DNA from: Leptonema illini DSM 21528
GTDB lineage: Bacteria > Spirochaetota > Leptospiria > Leptospirales > Leptonemataceae
Assembly (NCBI RefSeq): GCF_000243335.1
Contig: NZ_JH597773.1
Coordinates: forward strand, 3,094,156 to 3,158,155
Direction: 5' to 3'
Length of the DNA stretch: 64,000 bases
Position numbers and translations under genes: made by a program
The notes under the pieces: model-generated
Seen by the model: the letters and a program-made list of their open reading frames with translations, nothing else
What the model was told of the DNA's origin: nothing
The model's database searches: none
Part shown: piece after piece, positions 1 through 8,395 of the stretch
Layout: each line of letters opens with the position of its first letter
How positions within the stretch are numbered: the first letter of the stretch is position 1

Positions 1-587
1 GTCGCCGCCGTATGTCGCTCATGGATCTCGACAAAGCGCACGCCTTCTTTCGAAGAGACATGTTCGAGCACCATCGGCAGCTCGGGAAAGCGCTCACGAA
101 GCGGATGAAGCTGTCGTTCGACAAAAACACGCTCGCGATCGAAGACGTCGACCTGCATATCGGTCACCTCTCCGTGAATCAAGAGAGGCATGCGATGCTT
201 CTGCATCGCCTCGAACACATCATAAAAAGGGGCAAGGTCGGCGACTCCAGATTCGGAATTCGTCGTCGCTCCGGCCGGATAAAGCTTCACGGCCTTAATA
301 TAATCGGTCTTCACGGCCTCTTCGATCACCGAAGGCGTTATCCGATCGGTTAAATAAAGCGGCGTGATCGGATGAAAACGATTGCGATACTCCGATGGAA
401 GGGCATCGAGAATGCGAGTTCTATAATCGCGGGCGGCCTCGATCGAATCTACGGGCGGACGTAGATTGGGCATGGCGATGACTCTGCCGAACTGCCGTGC
501 CGCCTGCGGTACCGTCAGCTTCAACGCCGCTCCGTCGCGCAGATGAATATGCCAGTCGTCGGGTTTACGGATCAGAAGATCGGCCAT
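1..587 (-). CDS. pyrC: Dihydroorotase, PyrC type (N-terminal part, cut by window edge)
   Basis: Third enzyme of de novo pyrimidine synthesis: cyclises carbamoyl-aspartate to dihydroorotate in the cytosol. Translating the minus strand from ATG at 587 gives MADLLIRKPDDWHIHLRDG, with the metal-binding HxH of the family, then AMPNLRPPV, the KLYPAGATTNS segment holding the lysine that is carboxylated in this family, and LIHGEV with a further metal histidine. About 195 residues are present; the C-terminus lies outside the window. A second in-frame ATG at 602 would add five residues, and neither start has a clear Shine-Dalgarno sequence. The family assignment rests on the E. coli PyrC-like order of motifs. 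Confidence 0.9.
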   Translation of the reverse strand, partial: MADLLIRKPDDWHIHLRDGAALKLTVPQAARQFGRVIAMPNLRPPVDSIEAARDYRTRILDALPSEYRNRFHPITPLYLTDRITPSVIEEAVKTDYIKAVKLYPAGATTNSESGVADLAPFYDVFEAMQKHRMPLLIHGEVTDMQVDVFDRERVFVERQLHPLRERFPELPMVLEHVSSKEGVRFVEIHERHTAA

Positions 588-689
588 GCGCCAGACGAAC
601 ATGCCCGGCTTCAGAGGAAAGTGGAAATTGGAGGGCTCGGTGTGGAACAATGGCTTACGCTGATCGCAGGCCGACAGGTATGATTTAAT

Positions 690-1865
690 TCACGAAAAAG
701 CGGCCTCACGCATTTCAAGTAGCATCCGGGATAGCTCGGTAAGGGAAATGGCTTCTATCTCTCTTGAAAGCGGATAGCGCTCATCCCCTGAATAAACGAC
801 GAACTGCCGGTCCGGCTTCAGATCGTCACAGGCGGAGTAGAACCCCTTTTCGGGTCGGGGTTTCAGACCGTGTTTGATTTCGATGGCCCAGAGTTTTCCA
901 TCGGGCAATACAAGCAAAAGGTCAATTTCCGCGCCTCCGGCTGTGCGATAGAAGAAAGGTTGCACGTCGGCAGGGGCATGAGCGAGCAGATTCTCGATCA
1001 CAAAGCCCTCCCAGCTCGCCCCGAGAACGGGATGGGAGAGCAGCGTATCGTGATCGGGAATGGCAAGCAGGCTATGTAGCACGCCGCTATCACGAATATA
1101 GATGCGAGGTGAGCGTACCAATCTCTTCCCTGCATTCGTATGATATGCGGGAAGACGCCGTACAAGGAAGAGGTCAACAAGCAGGTCCAGATACGAGGCG
1201 ACGGTCTTTCCGTCTACGCCCAGATTGCGGGCCAGATGGGCGGCATTATGCAGTTCTCCCTGAAGATGGGCAAGCATCGTCCAGAAACGGCGCAACATGG
1301 TACCAGAGATCCGGGATCCGAACTGAGGAATTTCGCGTTCCAGATAAGTCCGAATAAAATCCCGGCGCCACATGTCGCTCAGGGCGTCCGTTCTTGAGAG
1401 AAAGCTCTCCGGGAATCCACCCCGTACCCAGAGACTCATGCGCTCTTCAGAGCGAATTTCAAGGATGGTAAACGGAGTCAGCTCGAGGTAGCTTACGCGA
1501 CCGGCCAGGGACTCGCCGGATTGTCTCAGTAGATCCAGGGAGGCTGATCCGAGTAAAAGGTACAGGTTGGTACGCTTCCCCTCACGACGCGCTTGATCGA
1601 TGAGGCCGCGCAAAACGGGGAACAGTCCGGGCTGGCGATGGACCTCATCCAGAATAACAGGCCGCTGAAGGCGGGTTGATAGATAAAGCTCGGCCTCCTC
1701 GAGCCGGGACCGGTCCTGCTCTGATTCGAGATCCAGATACAGGGCGTCACCGGAAAGCTGCAATGCCAGCGTTGTTTTACCCACCTGTCTCGGTCCGAGC
1801 AGAACAACGGCCGGCAGGTTGGCCAGCCGATATTCCAGCTCTTTCTTTAGCAATCGCCCAATCAT
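690..1865 (-). CDS. AAA+ ATPase with DUF4143 C-terminal domain
   Basis: Cytosolic ATPase of the AAA_14/DUF4143 family, whose cellular role is not established. From ATG at 1865 the protein begins MIGRLLKKELEYRL, the usual N-terminus for this family. The P-loop GPRQVGKT is at residues 24-31, the Walker B-like VILDEVH near 72, LLLGSASLDLL as sensor-like motif, and LWVRGGFPESFL opens the DUF4143 half. The C-terminus carries a nuclease-like GAEIDLLL...AIEIKHG pattern common in the family. The frame stays open up to an ATG at 1940, but that extension only translates a perfect palindrome (1864-1904) and is probably not coding. The gene is convergent with nothing and follows the FNR-like gene on the same strand. 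Confidence 0.85.
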   Translation of the reverse strand: MIGRLLKKELEYRLANLPAVVLLGPRQVGKTTLALQLSGDALYLDLESEQDRSRLEEAELYLSTRLQRPVILDEVHRQPGLFPVLRGLIDQARREGKRTNLYLLLGSASLDLLRQSGESLAGRVSYLELTPFTILEIRSEERMSLWVRGGFPESFLSRTDALSDMWRRDFIRTYLEREIPQFGSRISGTMLRRFWTMLAHLQGELHNAAHLARNLGVDGKTVASYLDLLVDLFLVRRLPAYHTNAGKRLVRSPRIYIRDSGVLHSLLAIPDHDTLLSHPVLGASWEGFVIENLLAHAPADVQPFFYRTAGGAEIDLLLVLPDGKLWAIEIKHGLKPRPEKGFYSACDDLKPDRQFVVYSGDERYPLSREIEAISLTELSRMLLEMREAAFS

Positions 1866-2043
1866 CCTTGCAATTATGGAGGCAAGATCCATAATTGCAA
1901 GGATATTTCCCTTTAACGGCTCATCCTCGGCTGCCTGCATCTATTCTTCCAACGTGCCGGAAGGTGCTCAGCGATTGGGGGTGCGCAGCAGGTGGGTTAC
2001 TTTATTGTCCCTGCCGCTTTCTTCAGCAATCGCCCAATCATCC
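1841..2043. repeat. Direct repeat of the ATPase start region (1841-1867 and 2017-2043)
   Basis: The 27 bases at 1841-1867 recur 176 bp away at 2017-2043 with one mismatch (1848 T versus 2024 C). Both copies read on the minus strand as ATG plus the codons for MIGRLLKK. In the upstream copy the ATG overlaps the stop codon of the FNR-like gene and the frame closes after 14 codons. It looks like the 5' stub of a second ATPase-family gene, or a duplication scar. Confidence 0.8.
1864..1904. repeat. Perfect 17-bp inverted repeat over the start of the ATPase gene
   Basis: ATCCTTGCAATTATGGA (1864-1880) and its exact reverse complement (1888-1904) are separated by 7 bases. In the minus-strand mRNA the second arm ends with the first two bases of the ATG at 1865, so a hairpin would enclose the AAGG sequence just before the start codon. 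It could be a protein operator or an RNA switch; which one is inference. Confidence 0.85.
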
Positions 2044-2700
2044 GAAATTCGATCGAAAGCGCTCCGGCCTGAGCCCCAGGGCAAGCGTCGTCTTCTGCAG
2101 AGACTCGCCGAAGTCGCGCGAGCCCACCCAGAATACCGTCGCGTCTGACAGGTCGGGAGCGGCCTGCTGCAATCGCTGCACGGCATTCTGCATCAGGCCC
2201 TCACGATCATAGCATCCGACAAAGCGGAGGCCCTGCTTCTGCCAGGCCTCAATCTCGTCGCGATAAGGCAGATCTGCCTCGGTGAAGGCTCCGTGCCAGA
2301 GTTCGAGTTCGAGGTCGGGGTTCTGGTCGGGCGAAGACAATACCGAGCGAATCAGCGAACGAAACGGGCCAAGCCCTGATCCCATAGAAAAAAGCAGCAT
2401 CGGTCCCGTAACGTCGCCCGTTTGAAACCCCGCCCCCTCAACAGAAAGCAGCTCAACGGTATAACCCGGCTGCGCATGGCAGAGAGCAGAAGCTGCGCCG
2501 TCGTCTTTCAAAAGAAAGCTGACCGGCTCGCCCGGAAGGGACGAGAAGGCATAATAGGCTTTCTTCTCTTTATCGGTCACGCTATCGACCACAATCGCAT
2601 ATTGACCGGGATGCTTGAATTCGGGAACGATCTCGGCCATCTGAACGTGATAGAGATGCTCGGTTTGCCGGGATACGGATCTTACGGTCAATGATCTCAC
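2038..2700 (-). CDS. FAD/NAD(P)-binding oxidoreductase, ferredoxin reductase-like
   Basis: A 220-residue protein of the ferredoxin-NADP+ reductase fold. HPGQYAIV near residue 30 fits the flavin-binding segment, AYYAFSSLPGE the strand after it, and MLLFSMGSGLGPFRSLIRSVL near 122 the nicotinamide-binding GxGxxP-like loop. Expected role: hydride transfer between NAD(P)H and a one-electron carrier through FAD; the partner is unknown. Start is GTG at 2700 with GAGG six bases upstream. The stop codon overlaps an ATG belonging to the duplicated ATPase start. The last residues (RSNFG) may have been altered by that duplication. Confidence 0.7.
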   Translation of the reverse strand: MRSLTVRSVSRQTEHLYHVQMAEIVPEFKHPGQYAIVVDSVTDKEKKAYYAFSSLPGEPVSFLLKDDGAASALCHAQPGYTVELLSVEGAGFQTGDVTGPMLLFSMGSGLGPFRSLIRSVLSSPDQNPDLELELWHGAFTEADLPYRDEIEAWQKQGLRFVGCYDREGLMQNAVQRLQQAAPDLSDATVFWVGSRDFGESLQKTTLALGLRPERFRSNFG

Positions 2701-2712
2701 AGATGCCTCACT

Positions 2713-3612
2713 TCAGCGATTGCGCGTTTTCTTAGCGGTTTTTTTCGCGGATTTCTTTGCGGACGCAGTCGCAGGCGACACAACGCCTTTTCGCGCTGCC
2801 GTCACCGTTCCGCGCGCCCCTGTTTTCTCCTTTAAAGGAATATGCGCAGGACGCTGTGGCCCTCCATAAAACGGGGTCTCGAGAAAATTCTCTTCACCTT
2901 CAAGGCAGGCTAAGAACGATCCTTGCTGATCGGAACGCCGGAACTGCGCGAAAAGCCCCCAGGCCATCGAAGGGAAAAGACGCGCAAGCGGACGGCTGAT
3001 GGCAGGCGGAAAAGGATAAAAGTTCGAGCCGCGGCGAGCGACGAACGAAAAGAATCCGCCCGCTTCGGTAAACCGCTTCAGGTCGGATAACGTGAAAGAG
3101 CGAACATGCGCGCTGAGGCTCTGCTGCGCCGTCGGATGCAATCCCACAAGAAGCAGCAGACGGTTATGCAGGCTGGCAAGGTTAGGCACACCGATGATCA
3201 GACATCCGCCTGGTTTCAGGATGCGAGCGTACTCGGACATAATCCAGAAGATCTCTTTCGTATGTTCGAGCACCTGATTGGTGACGATGACATCGACGGA
3301 GGCGTCGGCGAAAGGAAGGCTGTCGCGCTCGATATCAAGATCGAAGGTTTCAATGCCAAGAGCCCGACACTCTTTAACAAAAGGCTCGTAGCCTTCGACG
3401 CCCGTCAGCCGCAGAGCGGACGCCTCTCCGCCCAGCTCTTCAAAGCGCCGTCGGATGCCGACAAGATCGTCGCCGTGTCCGCAGCCCGTATCAAAAACGA
3501 CGCCGCCGCCGTTTTCGAGAAGATAGCGCGCCCCCCAGTCGGCGATGATTTCACGACCGTAGTTCAGGAACTCCGTTCCCTCTTTCATTTTCTTAAACAG
3601 AGCGCGTATCAT
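2713..3612 (-). CDS. SAM-dependent methyltransferase with a lysine/alanine-rich tail
   Basis: Class I methyltransferase of 299 residues. VVFDTGCGHGDDLVGI is the SAM-binding motif I (about residue 38-53), VDVIVTNQVLEHTKEIF is motif IV, and LKPGGCLIIGVPNL is motif VI. Substrate unknown. The last 30 or so residues are Lys/Ala/Thr-rich (SAKKSAKKTAKKTRNR), like the tails of histone H1-like proteins, and fall outside the catalytic fold. The gene overlaps the 3' end of the upstream DNA glycosylase gene by 20 bases, which suggests translational coupling. Confidence 0.8.
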   Translation of the reverse strand: MIRALFKKMKEGTEFLNYGREIIADWGARYLLENGGGVVFDTGCGHGDDLVGIRRRFEELGGEASALRLTGVEGYEPFVKECRALGIETFDLDIERDSLPFADASVDVIVTNQVLEHTKEIFWIMSEYARILKPGGCLIIGVPNLASLHNRLLLLVGLHPTAQQSLSAHVRSFTLSDLKRFTEAGGFFSFVARRGSNFYPFPPAISRPLARLFPSMAWGLFAQFRRSDQQGSFLACLEGEENFLETPFYGGPQRPAHIPLKEKTGARGTVTAARKGVVSPATASAKKSAKKTAKKTRNR

Positions 3613-4309
3613 ACCTGCACGATCGAAAGCGAAGTCCCGACGTCAATCCCTTCGCCGGTTTTGCCCGCCCGAGGACGCATTCAGCGCATTGGGGGTCTCT
3701 TTTTCGACAGAGCGTGTTCCCGTGCCGCACGATCAGCGCGTGGAATTCGTTCAGATGGGCGGTCAGATCGGCCTCCGTGAAACGACGTCGGAACTCCGAC
3801 TCGACGGCAAGGCGAAAGGGCTCGTATTTCAGGGGAATACCGAGCTGCAATCGCTCGGCCAGACGAAAACTGTAGGCATCGACGACAAAAAAGGGCAGAT
3901 TCAGGGCATAGCAGAGGATTGAATCGGCCGTCTCAGGACCGATGCCTTTCTGCTCCAGAAGCTGTCGACGCAGTTCCTCCGAAGAAGCAGAGGCACGCAG
4001 CGTATCGACCGAGAAATCAAAGCGCTCAAACCAGCGCAGAAAGCCCTGCAGCCGCGCCGCTTTCTGGTTGAAATATCCGGAGGAGCGGATGAGCTGAGCC
4101 AGATCCTCCTGAGAGAGTCTCAGGATCTGCTCCGCCTGTAATTCGGTGGCCGCTCTCAGGGATGTCAGGGCCTTTTCGACGTTCTTCCAGCTTGTGTTCT
4201 GGGTCAGAATGGCTCCGACGATGACCTCGAAGGGGCTCTCGGCCGGCCACCAGCGCGAAGGCCCGAGCTGGTGCAGCAGACGTTCGTAGACGGGCAGAAA
4301 AACGGGCAC
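3593..4309 (-). CDS. HhH-GPD DNA glycosylase, endonuclease III/MagIII-like
   Basis: Base-excision repair glycosylase of 238 residues. VIVGAILTQNTSWKNVEKAL is the family N-terminal signature; LLEQKGIGPETADSIL is the helix-hairpin-helix; VVDAYSFR carries the catalytic aspartate of the GPD loop. The lysine that makes endonuclease III a lyase (GVGRKTA) is glutamate here (GIGPETA), as in the 3-methyladenine glycosylase MagIII, so a single-function glycosylase is likely. The C-terminus has three cysteines spaced C-x6-C-x2-C but the fourth iron-sulfur ligand is not in the normal place; the nearest later cysteine is about 22 residues on. Substrate cannot be read from sequence. Confidence 0.8.
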   Translation of the reverse strand: MPVFLPVYERLLHQLGPSRWWPAESPFEVIVGAILTQNTSWKNVEKALTSLRAATELQAEQILRLSQEDLAQLIRSSGYFNQKAARLQGFLRWFERFDFSVDTLRASASSEELRRQLLEQKGIGPETADSILCYALNLPFFVVDAYSFRLAERLQLGIPLKYEPFRLAVESEFRRRFTEADLTAHLNEFHALIVRHGNTLCRKRDPQCAECVLGRAKPAKGLTSGLRFRSCRYDTRSV

Positions 4310-4380
4310 GACCCGTTCTTTTCGCTGCGCTCTTTTTTGAAAGGATTTCGCAGGCCTGCCTGCCGATAATAGGGAATGCT

Positions 4381-4572
4381 ATGGACCGGATGAGCGAGAA
4401 ATGGCACCGATTGCTTGAAGCCCGTGAGCATCTGATTCAGGTCTGCGACGAGATCGATCAGAATCTTAACAAAAATAGACTTGTTCGCAGGCACTGGAAC
4501 GAAAAAACGTCGGAGTGGATGGAGCGCTTCAAGAAGACTCCGCCACAGGAAAACTATGAGCGCGCCCCGTGA
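4381..4572 (+). CDS. Small conserved-looking protein of unknown function
   Basis: A 63-residue charged, probably helical protein (MDRMSEKWHRLLEAREHLI...). I recognise no family. It is kept because its 3' end overlaps the ATG of the STAS gene by 17 bases and supplies that gene's Shine-Dalgarno sequence (AGGA at 4546-4549), as expected for a two-gene operon. It starts just after the divergent glycosylase gene. A partner for the STAS protein is possible but unproven. Confidence 0.5.
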   Translation: MDRMSEKWHRLLEAREHLIQVCDEIDQNLNKNRLVRRHWNEKTSEWMERFKKTPPQENYERAP

Positions 4573-4921
4573 ACATCGAACTGATCGCGTGCATATTCTG
4601 CTCGAGGGCGGACTGTGGCGTATTCAGCCGTTAACGCGACTGGACCTCACGTTTTCTGATGAGTTCCTGAAAGACGCTTCGCGTATGCTTTCTCAGGAGC
4701 CGACCGACGCCATCTGCGATCTTTCGCTTGTGCCGTATATGTCCTCTTCGGGCGTAAAGGCTCTGCTCAACATCCAGCAATTCCTCAAGGCGCACCGATT
4801 CCAGCTCGTACTCTGTAACCTGACGCCTGAAGTGCAGAAGCTGGTCGAGCTGTCTGAACTCGTCAACGTTTTCACAATCGTGAAAGATCGCGACGCCGCC
4901 CTGAAACGACTGGGCATCTGA
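4556..4921 (+). CDS. STAS-domain protein (anti-sigma factor antagonist-like)
   Basis: A 121-residue single STAS domain. The core reads RLDLTFSDEFLKDASRML, then ICDLSLVPYMSSSGVKALL, the loop with the phosphorylatable serine of SpoIIAA/RsbV proteins (SSSGV), then LVLCNLTPEVQKLVELS. Proteins of this type bind an anti-sigma kinase and release a sigma factor or another partner. No kinase gene lies beside it. The frame is open from 4481, but ATG at 4556 has AGGA seven bases upstream and gives the family's normal length. Confidence 0.8.
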   Translation: MSAPREHRTDRVHILLEGGLWRIQPLTRLDLTFSDEFLKDASRMLSQEPTDAICDLSLVPYMSSSGVKALLNIQQFLKAHRFQLVLCNLTPEVQKLVELSELVNVFTIVKDRDAALKRLGI

Positions 4922-4997
4922 CACTGCCGACTTCCCGGCGCGGGCGTCCTGAAAAAGAGTTAAGCAACATCACTTTCTGCCGATTTCATGTATACGC

Positions 4998-5561
4998 ATG
5001 GATCGCCAGGCTCTGCGCACCTTCGGATTTGATTCGCTGCCCGATGCAGATCGTCTGCAGCGACGTTACCGTGAGCTTCTGTTCGCGCATCATCCCGATC
5101 ATAGCGCTTCAACCGAGGCGGGCCGACAGACGGCCGAGATCGTCAGGGCCTACCGACTGCTCCGCAAACAGCTTCGAGATCGCACTGGCGCAGTGCTGCC
5201 CGATGAGCAGATCTATCAGCTGATTGAATCCGATCAGCATCGTATCGCCCTTCCCTTGAATAGCGTTATCGGCTTTGTTCGCACCGACGAAACCGAGATT
5301 CAAAGCCTCTTTCTGTCTGCCATCGCCCGCTACAGAGAAGAATCTTACATCATCTACACGCTTCGCGGAGGCAACGTATCGGCGGCGCGATGCAGCGGCT
5401 GGCTGCTGCTTCTGAACGGGCAGCGACGGAGCGGCCTGCTCTTCTCACAGAAACCAGAACGCATTCAGTTTTCGTCTCTTGGCGAGGGCATGCTTATGGG
5501 CGGCCACGACGGATCGACCTTCGTTCTCGCTGGACAGCAGTACCGGATTCCCCGACTGTGA
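4998..5561 (+). CDS. J-domain protein (DnaJ-like N-terminus)
   Basis: 187 residues. The N-terminal 60 residues form a J domain with the HPD tripeptide that stimulates DnaK (LLFAHHPDHSAST). The remaining 120 residues show no zinc fingers or G/F linker and I do not recognise them, so this is a specialised co-chaperone and not DnaJ itself. It is followed after four bases by a methyltransferase gene, suggesting cotranscription. Confidence 0.75.
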   Translation: MDRQALRTFGFDSLPDADRLQRRYRELLFAHHPDHSASTEAGRQTAEIVRAYRLLRKQLRDRTGAVLPDEQIYQLIESDQHRIALPLNSVIGFVRTDETEIQSLFLSAIARYREESYIIYTLRGGNVSAARCSGWLLLLNGQRRSGLLFSQKPERIQFSSLGEGMLMGGHDGSTFVLAGQQYRIPRL

Positions 5562-5565
5562 GATA

Positions 5566-6387
5566 ATGGGCCTCTATTGCTCGCATACGGGAAAGCCTCT
5601 GAAGAAACGCCGGCGCACCGGTGAGGCCTTTGCGTGGTCCGACGAGGGTCTGCTCTATTCTCTGAATGCCTATCCCCTCTCGTATGAAGAGGATTATTTT
5701 CTCGCAGACTATGAACGCACCTATGGACGCAGCTACGAAGAAGACGAAGCCAACCTGCGCCTGCTTGCCCGGCGAAGACTGCATCATTTAAAACCGCTGA
5801 CGAACGAACGACCCGGTAGCCTGCTCGAAATCGGATGCGCTGCGGGTTTCTTTCTTGATGAGGCCCGAACATCGGGCTTTGACGTTACCGGTATTGAAAT
5901 CTCAGCATGGGGATGCAACCTTGCGCGAAAGAAAGGGCTTCGCGTCCTGCATTCCTCGTTCATCGAACCGACGCTCGAAGGCGAAGCTCTTTTGCAGAAA
6001 GAACGCTTCGACGTTGTCGCCGCCTTCTATGTGATCGAACATTTTGCAGATCAGAGAAGGGTCTTTGAAACGATCTCTTCTCTCTTAAAACCGGGGGGCT
6101 TTTTCCTCTGCGCCCTGCCCTCCATTCACGGTCCACTTTTCGACTATGACTTCAAGAAATGGGAGCAGACGCATCCGGCCGATCACTACGTCGATTACAG
6201 CCCCGTTTCCATAAAACAGATACTTCCTCTGTATAACCTGCGGGCGTTACGATTCTTTCCGGCCTCGTATCATCCGGAACGCAGCGGCGGATTTCTCAGG
6301 CGATTGCCGACATCGGTGTACAGAATGTACGCCGATAGAGCGGCCTACGGTGATACGCTGGAATTTGTAGCACAGAAGTTTGCATGA
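5566..6387 (+). CDS. SAM-dependent methyltransferase
   Basis: 273 residues. The first 30 residues (MGLYCSHTGKPLKKRRRTG) resemble a small cysteine/histidine lead-in, then GSLLEIGCAAGFFLDEA is SAM motif I, VTGIEIS motif II, FDVVAAFYVIEHFADQ motif IV and LLKPGGFFLCALPS motif VI. It belongs to the type that often acts on sugars or lipids; substrate unknown. The open frame runs back to 5479, but that would overlap the J-domain gene by 80 bases; ATG at 5566 is the natural start. Confidence 0.8.
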   Translation: MGLYCSHTGKPLKKRRRTGEAFAWSDEGLLYSLNAYPLSYEEDYFLADYERTYGRSYEEDEANLRLLARRRLHHLKPLTNERPGSLLEIGCAAGFFLDEARTSGFDVTGIEISAWGCNLARKKGLRVLHSSFIEPTLEGEALLQKERFDVVAAFYVIEHFADQRRVFETISSLLKPGGFFLCALPSIHGPLFDYDFKKWEQTHPADHYVDYSPVSIKQILPLYNLRALRFFPASYHPERSGGFLRRLPTSVYRMYADRAAYGDTLEFVAQKFA

Positions 6388-6421
6388 GGCTCCGACCAGA
6401 GCTCGAACTGGAACGCAGGCA

Positions 6422-7747
6422 TCAGCCCTGAGAAGGGCTTCTATCTTTTTCGCCTTCGAAACGCACCTCAACCGAATGCCCGTGCTCCTGATCAAGGCCT
6501 TCGACCTTGCTCATGATGCGGATCGGCTCAAGGGCCTTGCGCAGACTCTCACGCGTCGGATACTGATATGTGATCCGCTTCATGAAGGTATCGACGCCGA
6601 CACCCGAGAACATGCGGGCCGCTCCGCCTGTTGGAAGTATGTGGTTTGTGCCGCTGAAGTAATCGCCAAGAGCTACCGGAGCATAGTGGCCGAGAAAAAC
6701 GCTGCCGGCTGCGGTGATCTTCTCCAGATCGCGCTCGGGCTTTTCGGTAGCGATCTCAAGATGCTCGGGACCATAGTCATTCGAGAAGGCAATGGCCTCG
6801 TCAAGCGTCTCGAAGACGACGGCGTAGGAATGCTCGCGAATACTCGTCTCTTTCATCGAACGTCGTTCGGGTCGTTCATCAAGGCCTTTTGCGATCTCTT
6901 CAGAGACACGTTCGGCCAGCACCAGGCTGTCGGTTAACAGGATGCACGGACTATCTTCGCCATGTTCAGCCTGTGAGAGCAGGTCAGCGGCGACGAAGGC
7001 TGGCCTGGCCGTGTTATCGGCGATGACGATGACCTCGGAAGGACCGGCCGGCTGATCGATGCGTACACGGCCCGTCGATGCAAGTAGGTTCTTCGCAGCC
7101 GTCACATAACGATTGCCCGGACCGATAATGAGCTCGGCCGGAGGCGTGAGTAGACCATGATAGGCGGCAGCGACGCCATGGGCTCCGCCGGCCTTGAGAA
7201 CCGCATTCGCACCGGCAAGGCGGGCGCAATAGAGCACCGCTGGATGGATCTTACCGTCACGACCGGGCGGCGTTAAGAGCGTAATATGAGATACGCCGGC
7301 AATGCGAGCCGGCACGACGCCCATGAGAACGGACGATGGATAGAAGGCCTTTCCGCCCGGAACATATACGGCAACTCTCTCGACTGGCCTGTACATATAG
7401 CCGAGCGTCGAAGTACAGACCGTAGTCTTCTGATCTTCGAGCATCTTACGCTGAAAGGCGTGAAAGCTCTTGATATTCTGGTAGGCAGTTTGAAATGCCT
7501 GCTTGATCTCGCTTGAAAGGGCAAGCTCAGCCTCTTCAAACTCTTCAGGAGTTACAAGGAACGGGTCAGGCGCCACTCCATCAAGACGCTCCGAGATACG
7601 TTTCAGAGCGACCAATCCCTCAGCGGCAATCTCGTCGAGAATCGCCTGCACGATGGCAAGGGCTTCACGGTCTTCAGATGAGCTTCGCTGAAGAAGACGC
7701 GCACGCAGCTGCGGCGTCAGTTCAGAGCTTGAGTAGATCTTAAGCAT
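6422..7747 (-). CDS. hisD: Histidinol dehydrogenase
   Basis: Last two steps of histidine synthesis: oxidises L-histidinol to L-histidine with two NAD+, using zinc. The protein has 441 residues against about 434 in E. coli. Family segments visible include VAVYVPGGKAFYPSSVLMGV, GAHGVAAAYHG, DQPAGPSEVIVIAD, DLLSQAEHGEDS and NHILPTGGAARMFSGVGV, which carry the zinc and substrate ligands. No other his genes are nearby. The frame is open upstream to 7822, but that would read through a tRNA gene; ATG at 7747 gives the family N-terminus (MLKIYSSSEL). Confidence 0.95.
   Translation of the reverse strand: MLKIYSSSELTPQLRARLLQRSSSEDREALAIVQAILDEIAAEGLVALKRISERLDGVAPDPFLVTPEEFEEAELALSSEIKQAFQTAYQNIKSFHAFQRKMLEDQKTTVCTSTLGYMYRPVERVAVYVPGGKAFYPSSVLMGVVPARIAGVSHITLLTPPGRDGKIHPAVLYCARLAGANAVLKAGGAHGVAAAYHGLLTPPAELIIGPGNRYVTAAKNLLASTGRVRIDQPAGPSEVIVIADNTARPAFVAADLLSQAEHGEDSPCILLTDSLVLAERVSEEIAKGLDERPERRSMKETSIREHSYAVVFETLDEAIAFSNDYGPEHLEIATEKPERDLEKITAAGSVFLGHYAPVALGDYFSGTNHILPTGGAARMFSGVGVDTFMKRITYQYPTRESLRKALEPIRIMSKVEGLDQEHGHSVEVRFEGEKDRSPSQG
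6424..6449 (+). terminator. Possible terminator for the methyltransferase gene
   Basis: AGCCCT-GAGA-AGGGCT followed by TCTATCTTTTT on the plus strand, 36 bases after the methyltransferase stop. The stem is only 6 bp and lies inside the 3' end of convergent hisD, so support is modest. Confidence 0.35.
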
Positions 7748-7792
7748 TGCATTCTCCGCTGATCGACAGGGAGCAAAGGAAGAAAGGAGATA

Positions 7793-7865
<73 letters not shown>

Positions 7866-7880
7866 TTTTTATTATTCCAA

Positions 7881-8159
7881 TCAGGCCGATTGGCCGTTTG
7901 CAGCTTTGTTCAGGAAAAGGGCCATACGGCTCTTTTTACGGTCTGCCTGACGATGATGGATCAGATTCCGCTTTCCTGCTCGGTCCAGATACGTAGTATA
8001 GGAACGAAAGGTCTCGCGTGCCTCTTCCAGTTTATTCTCGGCAACGAGTTTAAGGATTTTCTTCTGCAGAGTACGAAGACGCGTCTTCTGAGGGCGATTC
8101 AGCTCCCGACGTCGCTCGATTCTTCGAGAATCCTTCTTTGATGACTTAATATTCGCCAC
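7881..8159 (-). CDS. rpsT: 30S ribosomal protein S20
   Basis: Primary 16S rRNA-binding protein of the small subunit. The 92-residue product begins VANIKSSKKDSRR (V read as fMet), is extremely basic and helical, and ends RKKSRMALFLNKAANGQSA as expected for S20. It uses GTG at 8159-8157 with a strong AGGAG six bases upstream; the longer open frame to 8477 has no such support. A TTGACA box (minus strand, 8209-8204) lies about 45 bases upstream and may be a -35, though I see no good -10. The tRNA-Val gene follows on the same strand. Confidence 0.93.
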   Translation of the reverse strand: MANIKSSKKDSRRIERRRELNRPQKTRLRTLQKKILKLVAENKLEEARETFRSYTTYLDRAGKRNLIHHRQADRKKSRMALFLNKAANGQSA

Positions 8160-8395
8160 AACAGACTCCTGTGAAGGGTACAGAAATTCAAAGCAACGAT
8201 TCGTGTCAACGCCGATTCTGTCTGCAAATACAGAATACGGCATTTTTTGCCACGCAGACCGAACCAGAAGCGCCCCACCACTCCGGACCGGATCAGATTT
8301 TTGTTTGACGCTACGGGCGCCTCTGCGCTTATTGCAAATACCCCCTACCCCTATACGGTAGTTTCGGGAATCCACAGGGAGTGCATCTACTTGAT

